From: Dichetophora obliterata
Lineage: Eukaryota; Arthropoda; Insecta; Diptera; Sciomyzidae
Assembly (NCBI GenBank): GCA_963920525.1
Contig: OY986438.1
Span: forward strand, 134,664,671-134,728,670
Direction of reading: 5' to 3'
DNA length: 64,000 bases
The stretch's first letter is position 1, and every line of letters begins with the position of its first letter. The notes beneath the pieces were generated by a model. That model had not been told where the DNA came from. It ran no database searches and saw only the letters and a program-made list of their open reading frames with translations. A program made the position numbers and the translations under genes. Shown one piece after another: positions 33,819 through 43,370 of the stretch.

Positions 33819-33878
33819 GGCCAGACGCCAGGAGACCAAACCAAAAAGCAATGAAAAAAATCCTAAACTTTTTGTCGG

Positions 33879-33896
33879 GCCCCACGTTGGGCGCCA
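33879..33896 (-). promoter_or_regulatory. primer binding site, tRNA-Lys type
   Basis: The minus strand reads TGGCGCCCAACGTGGGGC, four bases inside the 5' LTR. TGG pairs with a tRNA CCA end and the rest matches the tRNA-Lys primer site known from several retroelements. Confidence 0.85.
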
Positions 33897-34761
33897 ATTC
33901 TGTCATGTTTCCTCCGATCTACCTTTGGTTGTGCGGTCGATGCGTCGTCCCTCTGGCAGCACTGGTACGCTGGCGTATTGCGCGGCTAAGGCTCGCCGGA
34001 TGGGGTGGTGTTCTTGCCAGTCCGGTCCGACAGCAGGAAACTACACAAGAATAAAATCGTACCAGTTTATTTAAAAATTACCGCCTGGTACAAAAAACCC
34101 GAAAAAACCCGTACAAAACTATTTAAATCTCGATGGAAGATACTAAAAAAAACCCGCTTATCTTGCGCGAACGTGCTGAAAACGAAGAACGAATAGAAAC
34201 CGGTTGCTTGCTGTAGCCACGTTGGCACGTCTCGTGGGTCGGTCTCAGGTGTTCTCTGACCGACCTAGGCTAACCCTCCCCTTCTGGCCCCAAAAGACCA
34301 GCCATGGTGACCCTTTTGCCTATATTTAGGTCACCCCAAAAACTTTAACTCTTACGCCATCTCTGTCTCACCCCAACCACCCATCTTGTCCTCTTCAATA
34401 ACCCATCATTTTTCTTTTCTTGTACAAACTTTTATATTTTATTATAAGGGAAAATTTTAAGCTTAAATACAATAATATTTGCGAATACCAAACTGTACCT
34501 TTGACTTAGACCAGCCAAGGATCTATAATAAGTTTAGCCTTAAATTATGATTCGTTTTCGCATTAGGCCTATATTAAATTTAGTCTTAGATTTAAATTTG
34601 ATTTTCAGCATTAGCTTTACTTTTACATTAGCTTTTTTTTTTTTGGTACTTATGATTAAATTTTAATTTCTGCATTTGGTTTTATTTTAGGCTTATATTA
34701 GATTGAGGTTAATTTTGAATTTCTATAAATGCAACTTTATATTAGTCTGACTGATTATTCG

Positions 34762-35401
34762 TTTTGTTTTATTTTAAGTTAATATTAGTTTTGTTTGATT
34801 TTAAGTTAAAATTCCATAAATCTAAATTTATATCATTTTAAGTTTATATTACTTTTGTTTTGTTCTAAGTTTGTACTTTATGAATTTAAATCTATATTAC
34901 TTTTAACTTGTATTCGTTTCGTTTTATTTTAAATTAAAGTTATATAAATTTAAATTTGCATTATTTTTAGTTTAGATTAGTTTTGTTTTATTTTAAGTTA
35001 ATATTAGTTTTGTTTGATTCTAAGTTAAAATTCCATAAATCCAAATTCATATTATTTTAAGTTTAAATTAGTTTTGTTTTATGTTAGGTTAATATTAGTT
35101 TTGTTTGATTTTAAGTTAAAATTCCATAAATCTAAATATATATCATTTTAAGTTTATATTACTTTTGTTTTGTTCTAAGTTTGTACTTTATGAATTTAAA
35201 TCTATATTACTTTTAACTTGTATTCGTTCCGTTTTATTTTAAATTAAAGTTATATAAATTTAAATTTGCATTATTTTTAGTTTAGATTAGTTTTGTTTTA
35301 TTTTAAGTTAATATTAGTTTTGTTTGATTCTAAGTTAAAATTCCATAAATCCAAATTCATATTATTTTAAGTTTAAATTAGTTTTGTTTTATTTTAAGTT
35401 A
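34762..35401. repeat. 310-bp tandem array in 5' LTR
   Basis: Same array as at 22261-22900, same length and unit order. Confidence 0.85.
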
Positions 35402-36026
35402 AAATTCTATAAATTCAAATTTACATTATTTTAAGTTTATATTAGTTTTGTTTTATTTTAAGTTTGTACTTAATGAATTTGAATCTATCTTTCTTTTAAC
35501 TTATCTTCGTTTCGTTTTATTTTAAATTAAAAAGATTCAATATGCTTTAATCGCAGTAGTATTTTAAGATGATTTTATTAAGTTTATTTTGATTTTATAT
35601 TCGTTTGGTTTTAGTTGCGGTTGTTATTAAATTCCGTTTTCGACAATTTTGTGTTAATTTAAATTATTTTTAATTTGTATTAGTTTTATTTTAGTATTGT
35701 TTCATCTCAAATTGATTTTACTTAGGGTTAGTTTTACGTTAGATCTATTTTGTTTCCGTTTACTTTCATTTTACCTTGACTTCATTTAAGTTTAGTTTAA
35801 CATTAGTTATATTTGAATTAGATTTTTAGCCTACATTTATTTGCCCTTAGATTTATACGACCTTTTATTTCATGTTTTTTTTCCTCTTTTTTTTTTTTTT
35901 TTTGTTAAGTCGATATATTTTTAGTTTAAAATTATCAATAGTAATATCATAAATAATATAATAATAATATAATAATACCAATAAAGGCTACTTGAACTAG
36001 ATTCTAACCTACAATTATTTGACATT

Positions 36027-36510
36027 AGGTCTGTTTCCGTACTCACACTGGGTAAGAAATGGGAGAAGAAGAACAAACATAACATCGCTCTCTCGAGCCC
36101 TGAGTGTGCACCGAGAGTGCTAGAACTCCAGACTTCGAGCGAATCACGAACAAGCATCAACAAGTAGAAGCATCAAGAAGAACAAGCAAATGTCCAATGT
36201 TTGTTTAGGTTTTTCACAAATTGTGCTGCTAAAGCTAAATTTACGCAGTGCAGTTTCTTTTGATCTTCCAATTTTTAGCTATATATAGATTATTTAAAGT
36301 AATTTTATAATTTAAAACCTAGCTTAAAAGATTGTATAGCTAAAAAAAATTTTACTTCACAAACAATTTCATTTGGCGCTATCTACGTTTGACTCGTCTG
36401 CTGTCAGAATCAGCAGTTTTGGTGCTCGAAACTTGCTAGGAGCTGTTTCCGTACCCTTGCTAATAGAAGTTATACAAATCTTACACAGTGTTACGTACGG
36501 AAACAGGCCT
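36027..36510. mobile_element. 484-bp MITE inside the 5' LTR
   Basis: Counterpart of 23526-24009, with the same ends and the same ATT flanks. Confidence 0.75.
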
Positions 36511-39000
36511 ATTATATGAAGACCTATAAGGTTATATTAACATCAAATTTATACGGATTTTTATTTCATTTTTTGCACGTAAAATTAGGGTAGAAGTAAA
36601 ATTTCAATAATTAAAACTTAACGCTCAGAAGTCCCGTAAAAACAGTTGAATTTACTTGAAACTTTGACCTATACTTGCTGCATAATGCCGTTCTCATTGC
36701 AAATCTAAGCGGTGTCAAAACCAAACAAAATATGGTACCTGTACATATCAGTGACTGGTAGAGCCGATAGTCGTTGCTCGCCTGTATGGTCACTGCTGCT
36801 CGAATGTCTCTGCGCAGTGCTAGCTGGTGATGGTGTTGTTGATGTTGTTGGGGTTGTGGTCTGCAGGGTGATCCGGTTGCAAAGGCTGGGTGTTGACGAT
36901 GGTGTTGGCGGTCTGTAGCGTGGCTGCGACGATGCCTGTGACACTGCTGTAGCGTTAGCGATGACGATGCGTCTGTGTTTACTGCTAATCACTGCGAATG
37001 CTGCTGCGGGTGATGTTAACGTGGCTGATGCGAGGTTGTTGTTGTTGATGGGGTTGTGGGCAGTGACCAAAGCCGACTGTGGTGCTATTAGCGCTGCTGC
37101 TGCTACTGTAGCACGCGATACTGACGTCGTGGTGTGGTGGTTGGCTGCTGTCGTTATTTGGTATGCGTCGCTTAACTTGCTTATAATAATGCGTTATGTG
37201 TTGCGTCGCTTCGGCGGAGTTTCGATTTGTCGCTGCGGACGTATATTTCCCTGTGAATTGTTGTGGTTGTTGCTGCTGCTGCTTATGCTGGCTGCGTTTC
37301 CTTCTCCTTTCTCTTTTTTTTTTCTTATATTGATTTGCTTTTGAAAATTTTCTTTATTGTACTTGAATTTAGCTCAGCGTTAACTAAATCTTATTTTCTA
37401 AATTAGCACCTATAGATTCTTCACATATTAAAAGTAATCAGCATAGAATCTTTATTCAATATGATCCACTGAAGCATGAAGTTGTAGTAAAAATAATCCC
37501 ACGCTGCCAAATGATCCTGATTATTGCATTAAACTTATGATTAAATATTTTTAAAACATTGTTTTTGTGCCTCTTAATTTGCTTTGATACAAACTATTCT
37601 GTTATTCTTTGTTTTGCTTAACGATCGGATGATTTTTAATTGCAAACACACGTTAAAAGTATGCACTTTTATTTTTTTTTTTTTATTATTATTTATATTT
37701 TCTTATTAAATGGTTAACCTTAGCTTTTGACAACGCACTCAAGGTACTTAAAGAATATGTACTTTTGAAAAAATACACACATCATTTCATTAGCAAAATA
37801 CAGTTCAATTATATTGTTAACCGAATTTAACGCAGTATCTTTTCGCCCGATGGAGTGTGTGTGTGCTCTAATAATTACTATCTGCAAAATTTTTGTTCAG
37901 CTTGAATTCATGGCGCGCCGCTTGCTTGTTCACTTCATCACTTTTTTCATCCTTGTCATTTTGGTTAAATGCTCGACCTCTGCTGCAGCATCGTTTTCGC
38001 AGAGGTGTATTTTTTTCATTTCGATGATTTTTGGTACTTTGGCAGTGTTGCCACATGTACTTTTAAAGGGTGCGTTCGCATGCATCTTGACGGCATTTAG
38101 ATGTGCCAACTAGAGATGTTTGTCCAACTTTACTACCTTTTCGGTGGAACCGCCCATAACCGAAGGGAGTAGGTAATGGTTGGGTTGGACTTGCGGATGA
38201 CACGTCGGCAAGATTCCGTTAACCGACGCTTGTTTCGGAATTCCGATTGGCTGCCGATTCAAGCGCGTGTCGGATCACGCCATTTTACCGAACGGTTTAT
38301 GCTCGCTGAAACTAATGGTACCATTTTTGTTGGTATTTTTCCCTTTCAAGCCCCTGTATGGCCATTTTGTTTGCCCGAACATACTCGAACATCATTGAGG
38401 TGCCACATTTAAATGAAAAAGTTGTGTGCACTAACACACTAGAGGGCGTTGGTGGAAATACCATGGGTATTCATCAGATGTATTATTCCCTATGTGCAGG
38501 TGCCCATGACACATTAGACCACATTACGTTACGTCTTTTATAACTGGGCCTTTACAGCATCCGTACAAATTGTACAAGATCGATAGGCACTTGTCTCGTC
38601 GTGCCCTTCGTAATTTTGCTCGATCACGGATGCTGTAATTCGGCCCCTGGTTCTGCACCAAAAATTACAACGTCCTAGAATGTCGCGATCACAGTTATCA
38701 AATTACCCCATTACTAAGTTAACAGATTACAATATTATATCGAACTATGAATTGCCTAATTGTAGGTATAGACACTGTGTGCAGTGATGTTCCTCGACAC
38801 GTTGACTTTAATTGTCAACATTATGGTGTCGATAGTGTAAAATGTGTAGACAATGTCGAGAATTGTGTAAGCAATGTAAGCAAAATGCAACACTGCGAAA
38901 ATGCAAGTTTTATTTAGATTATGCTGATTCTTAAATTCTTTTGAAAAAGTCGTTTAATTAACACAAACCAACAAATTTTACAATAAAATAAACAAAAATC

Positions 39001-39279
39001 ATGCCCAGAAGGTGTAAAAATAAGGAATACTCCGAACTTGGACTCAATTTAATTAAATATCAAAATAGTCATGCAGCCTCTTACATTAATTATCTATACG
39101 TCGTTAAAAGTAATTGTCTACACGACATTGTCGACACCGTAAAGAAAGAAAGAAATATTCTTGGTGAAATTGATACATTACTTTTGTTAATCCCTAAAAA
39201 ACCAAATTGTCCAATCCATGAAATTTTATCAATAATGCATTATTTTTTCGTCAATTCAAAAGAAACTTTATCCATTTGA
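39001..39279 (+). CDS. hypothetical 92-residue ORF, doubtful
   Basis: Starts with ATG after an A-rich stretch and encodes a basic N-terminus (MPRRCKNKEY) followed by residues without a recognised domain. The 5' end of the frame has ordinary codon usage, but there is no sign of splicing or a family. It may be a fragment of an unidentified transposon or a chance frame. Confidence 0.2.
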   Translation: MPRRCKNKEYSELGLNLIKYQNSHAASYINYLYVVKSNCLHDIVDTVKKERNILGEIDTLLLLIPKKPNCPIHEILSIMHYFFVNSKETLSI

Positions 39280-39826
39280 TTAAAAACAGCAACAAGTTCA
39301 ATGCGTTGTTTTGAAGAAATTGTTTTACTAGCTTGAAATATAAGTTTGTTGACTTGATTTAAGCTTATTCAGGCTGATAGACTCGTCAATCAATCGGAAT
39401 AAAATTTCATCATTTTAATAAATAATTTTAGCAAACTATTTTGTTGGCTTGATAAATAGATTTGTTATACTGAAGAAATTATTTATGTTATTGATAATCG
39501 ATTGAGTCAAATGGACAAAATTTCCATTTCATCATGATAAAATGGATTATCAATTTCAAAAAACCTTGCATCAGGACAACAGAAAGAAATGCTTGGTGTT
39601 TCGGTGGCGTCATTTGCCTTCTTAGATTAAGTACAAAATGAAATAAACGAGATAAAATGCGGGAAAGCTTAAAAATTTTTTAAGTTTCTGAATGAGTTTC
39701 TAAATGCATTTATTATTAGCGGTGACTACAAAATGAGTTCTTTTCCAATTGATTCGGCAGGAGTTTTGGTTATTTATTTATTTGCATTACATTATTATTT
39801 ATTTCCATTATTTCTTTCCATTATTT

Positions 39827-39963
39827 GTTGAGATTACCCATGCTATTCATTATTAGTGCTCTTCACTATAAAAATTCACAATGTGAACAGCAAAGTTAAC
39901 AATGCTGTGATTTATAATAATGTAAACAGCGCTAATAACGAATAGCATGGATAATATCAACCT
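39827..39963. mobile_element. 137-bp palindromic MITE-like element
   Basis: The arms begin GTTGAGATTACCCATGCTAT and, read inward from the right, GTTGATATTATCCATGCTAT, and continue through TATTAGYGCT. Only about 70 bp separates the arms. No target duplication is clear. Confidence 0.6.
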
Positions 39964-40542
39964 TTGTTATAAACATGTAATTGTATTTATAACTAATGTG
40001 GTTATTATATGTCAAATGTAATGTGTTTATTACATATAAAATGTAATAAAATCTTTTTATCAGAACAACAAAAAATTTTAGTGATATATTCTGTATTATA
40101 AAACTTATGTTTTTAACAGAAAAGCCTTTTCCTATTCAATCAACCATTTTTTCATGTTGAAATATTCTGTATTCATAGTGACAGATTGTTTTATCAACTC
40201 AATAATTAAATATTCGTGATAAAGGCTTGTATCAAATTGAAGCATCTATTTATCACATCAACAAAATACAATAAAATGATTACAATGATTGAAACTTATT
40301 TCCTTAAATCCAATTGACAAAAGCTTTTGTTGACTGTACATTGACAAAATAATTATCAACTAAACCTAGGAATTAGTCAATATGAACAAATATTTCTTTA
40401 AGTATACTCCAGCACAATGAGCCATTTTTCACTCGGCAACTCTGCGGCTAAAAATTGCTGGTGTTTTTTTAACTTGCCAATGGCTTTTTCATGGGCAATT
40501 TATGAGCAATTAATTGGTGGCAATTTTTTTAAAGTTTCCAGC

Positions 40543-40658
40543 CTGATGCCGAATTACTGCATCCGTGGTCGAGCACAATTACGAAAGGCACAACGAGAAA
40601 AGTGCCTGTTAATCTTGTACAATTTTGCTCGATCACGGATGCTGTAATTCGGCCTCAG
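40543..40658. mobile_element. palindromic MITE copy 2
   Basis: Near-palindrome with ends CTGATGCCGAATTACTGC and, inward from the right, CTGAGGCCGAATTACAGC. The interior includes TCTTGTACAATTTTGCTCGA. Same family as 20657/38650 and 41127-41244. Confidence 0.85.
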
Positions 40659-41126
40659 ATTTTCTTATAAACCTTGCTTTTCATGGCTCACAAGAACACA
40701 TACATTTTTTTTAATAGTCTTTTTGTAGAGAAGTCTTGTGTTTGATGGCGATCGACGCAAGTGGAAGTAAACTTTAACGTACCGTCAATTCTTGGGAAAT
40801 TTGTTTTGTGTTCGTTCGGTGTCCCGTTATTTTTGATTTTATTTCGGCATCATCAGCGCAAACTTGAGAAGGAAACTCCCTTTTTCTTCCTGCGAAATAA
40901 AAAATTTACCGTAAACTCTTGATGATTGTTAATTGAAGAGTCAAGTTTAAAAGGGAAGAAGGCTATTCAAAATAGCATAAAAGGTCTGTTACTTTTACGA
41001 TTTTTTATATTTACGTTAACTTACGTAAGCATATTTTGCTTTGTTGTTGTATTTGTTAAATATACGCTTTAACTGTGAATAGCGTTAATATGCAAAACTT
41101 GACCGTCAAGTCTTGACGAAACTAAA

Positions 41127-41244
41127 CCAGGGGCCGAATCACAGCATCCGTGATCGAGCAAAATTACGAAGGGCACCACGAGATAAGTGCCTATCAATCT
41201 TGTACAATTTTGTTCGATCACGGATGCTGTGATTCGGCCCTAGG
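41127..41244. mobile_element. palindromic MITE copy 3
   Basis: Near-perfect palindrome with ends CCAGGGGCCGAATCACAGC and, inward from the right, CCTAGGGCCGAATCACAGC. Flanks ACTAAA and ACTAAG may be a 6-bp duplication with one change. Confidence 0.85.
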
Positions 41245-42325
41245 ACTAAGTCCCATGTCGTTCACAGATTTTTTTAGTTTTTTTTTAAAGCTGCGTTTCC
41301 GTGTGATCTTTCAATATCTAATCTTATCTTATTTTTAGTTAGAAAGAAAGAGTATGCGAACTATATCTTACGGAATTTACTAAGGTGAGTGTGAAACAGG
41401 CATAAATTTTCTATTTTTATAGCATGTGACAGTTTACTGTCATTTCATGAGATACTAGAGGAAAGAAAAAGTTACTTTCTGAACTTTTGCTATAAAAGTT
41501 TGCCTCATGCTATAAATTTTACAACCATTTTTATAGCTATTTATAGCTATTTTATAGCATTTTTATAGCTATTTCGTTAAAAAACTCTTGACTGGTGTTG
41601 TGTGAAAACGAAGTTGTGATTGAAATAATTGGGCAATTCACAGTTCATTGTAATGTTTTAATATATTAATATTTTAATGTACTAATTCTTAACAACTGTG
41701 AGCACAACTAAAGTGAAAAGTGCTGATTTGCAGTTTCAAAACAGCGCTGGAATCTTTAATGTGCAGCTCAGATATTTTAGATTCTATTAAAAGTTCAATA
41801 GCTCAATTTAATATTCAGTTTTATTGAAAACTTCATCCAAATTATTTACCAGACAACTCTTTTTTATTCACGTTAAACAGCTGTTCACGGAATAAAACAT
41901 TAACACTCTACAAAAGCATGCCTTAGGGCATGTACAAAAGTGGCAACATTTAACACACCGGTTTAATTTGTGTTTATATGCAAAACAAAAACAAAAAATT
42001 AACAGGCAAAATAGCACATTTCAGAATGAGCACATTAAACCTTAATTAGCATGAACTGTTAATTGCTCAATTGTGCACATTGTAAGAATAAACGCATGCC
42101 TTTAAGTTACACTATTTTAAAGAAGTCAAATTTTTATTTTTTTTATTATTTCTTTTTCTATTATTTCAATCTCATGCTCTCATCTAAGCATGTAAACATG
42201 TAAAGCATTTAAATTTTTGATGAGCGATAAAGTGTAAATAGCGTAAATGTCGACAAAATGGCGGCTGTGGCTACGACAACATTATGACTTTTTTAAATTT
42301 TAAACCTTTTAAAAACCTTCATTAA
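41245..42325. other. intergenic, no gene; TATAGC tandem stretch
   Basis: Around 41528-41575 the words TTTTTATAGC and TATTTATAGC repeat in tandem. Otherwise AT-rich sequence without recognisable genes. Confidence 0.5.
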
Positions 42326-42909
42326 TACTATGTTCACACTAAGGCCGAAAAGCCGCTTTTCGGACATTAATGGCTTTTCAGCTGAAAAGCTGCATGATAT
42401 TAAGTTTTTCGCCATAGAAGAACTGTCAAATGAAAAGCTGCTAATTGTTTGCTTTTCAGCGAAAAACTCTGAAAAGCTAAAAAACAACCCTGACTTTGGT
42501 TGATGAACAGACTATTTGTTGGGGTAAAGTCAAAATACAAAGAACAAGTTAAATGGAGTGAGCTGCATGAGGCCATGAGGCAGAAAAGTTTCGTGGTGCA
42601 CGGAAAAATATGCATATATATATGCGGGAATGGCCAGCGACATGTGCTCTTGCTTAATGCAGCGGAAGCCAAAATAAACAATTTAACTATTAAATAAAGG
42701 TTAGAATAATATATTTAGTATTTGATAATATGGTTTAAAAGAATTTTATTTAATGCAATTAAAAGAATTAAGCCAAGCGCAATAATAACAAACATATTAC
42801 TACTAGTTGAATGTCAAATGAAAAGTCCTTTTTTCAGTGTGAACACCTTTTTTTGAAAAGAGACTTTTCAGCTGAAAAGCGGCTTTTCGGCCTGTGTGTG
42901 AACATAGTA
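42326..42909. mobile_element. 584-bp MITE, TAA duplication, TACTATGTTCACAC ends
   Basis: The left end TACTATGTTCACAC then AAGGCCGAAAAGCCGCTTTT, and the right end with the matching complement, form ~36-bp inverted repeats. TAA lies on both sides (42323-42325 and 42910-42912). Repeated CTTTTCAGCTGAAAAG palindromes occur inside. A 65-codon frame at 42500 has no recognised domain. The end motif CTATGTTCRCA is shared with 4405-4547. Confidence 0.8.
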
Positions 42910-43370
42910 TAACATAGAAAACTAAATAAAACGTGTTCATATTTACTCCACTACTTTAAATATGTAATGATTAGCGTCAAAAGCAACCTTCATTCACAAA
43001 CGTAGATTTACATGCTAGTTTACACCACAAAATAGGCTCGGAAATGATGTAAACTCACGCCCATACAAATTTTGACAGATAGTTTACGCGCATGTAAGTT
43101 CACAAGGTGTACAATGTTTACGGGTCAGTTGCATGCTTAGATGAGAACCCTTATTATTATTTCTATTTCTATTATTTTATTTCTATGACTGTATTAAACA
43201 CATATACTTCAAAATCTTTTACATTTTACGTCATTTTAATTTGTTTCATTCGTGGTTCTTGTGTAAAAATTTTTTGTTCGGATATAATTTATTTAATTGT
43301 TAAAAATGGCAAAATAAATACTTGAAAATTATTTAAAGCTAAATGGTGAAACACCTAAATAATATTTATA
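42910..43370. other. upstream region of the zinc-finger gene
   Basis: The promoter and 5' UTR of the gene starting at 43371 should be here. A GTAAACT-containing inverted repeat flanks 43018-43105 (TTTACATGCTAGTTTACACC versus GTTTACGCGCATGTAAG). No clear TATA box position can be assigned. Confidence 0.4.

Larger units (their letters stand above)
31139..33878 (-). other. long 5' leader between primer site and gag
   Basis: A 2.7-kb untranslated leader, unusual in length. It contains, in sense order from the primer site: three copies of a ~51-bp motif, a 24-bp direct repeat (33251-33274 and 33285-33308), related blocks around 33045-33145 and 32470-32560 sharing GAGGTATTTTT and CTCAGCTAGCCTGTC, and a 155-bp stem-loop candidate with ~20-bp arms (GTGAAGCATATG). 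Nearer gag it turns into TA-rich simple sequence (31740-32000). No long frame is convincing. Confidence 0.7.
21400..38511 (-). mobile_element. 17.1-kb Ty3/gypsy-type LTR retrotransposon with 4.6-kb LTRs
   Basis: Two 4,611-bp direct repeats, offset exactly 12,501 bp with no length change, bound a 7,890-bp internal region. LTR ends are TGTCATG...CATGACA. The 4-bp duplication CATT lies at 21396-21399 and 38512-38515. Sense is the minus strand: 5' LTR 33901-38511, primer site, 2.7-kb leader, gag, pol, then 3' LTR 21400-26010. No env frame lies between pol and the 3' LTR (about 90 bp). A long-LTR group such as Osvaldo/Ulysses is a guess. Identical LTRs and open frames indicate a very recent insertion. 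Confidence 0.95.
33901..38511 (-). repeat. 5' LTR (4,611 bp)
   Basis: The upstream LTR, with no length difference from 21400-26010; every block compared was identical, including homopolymer runs. Transcription should start in this copy, but no single TATA box or initiator can be chosen with confidence. Confidence 0.95.
20672..38551. mobile_element. MITE with AGGTCCAGTTATAAG ends, TTA duplication, split by LTR element
   Basis: The left end AGGTCCAGTTATAAGAGACG and the right end read inward, AGGCCCAGTTATAAAAGACG, are flanked by TTA. Without the two insertions inside it (a MITE at 21075-21365 and the 17-kb LTR element) it is about 0.5 kb. Internal copies of ACGTAATGTAA-type motifs in both orientations occur at 20690-20760 and 20960-21040. 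PIF/Harbinger-type by its 3-bp TWA duplication (inference). Confidence 0.8.
20657..38650. mobile_element. palindromic MITE copy 1, split by later insertions
   Basis: The left piece (20657-20671, ending GGGGCCGAATTA) and the right piece (38552-38650) rejoin to a ~105-bp near-palindrome matching the copies at 40543-40658 and 41127-41244. The break falls exactly at TTA, duplicated at 20669-20671 and 38552-38554 by the insertion of the next MITE. Confidence 0.85.
38651..40542. other. AT-rich intergenic sequence with palindromes
   Basis: No gene is recognised. A small hairpin lies at 38792-38832 (CGACAC...GTGTCG with inner TTGAC/GTCAA). A 92-codon frame at 39001 and a MITE-like palindrome at 39827-39963 are listed separately. 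The remainder is AT-rich. Confidence 0.5.
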
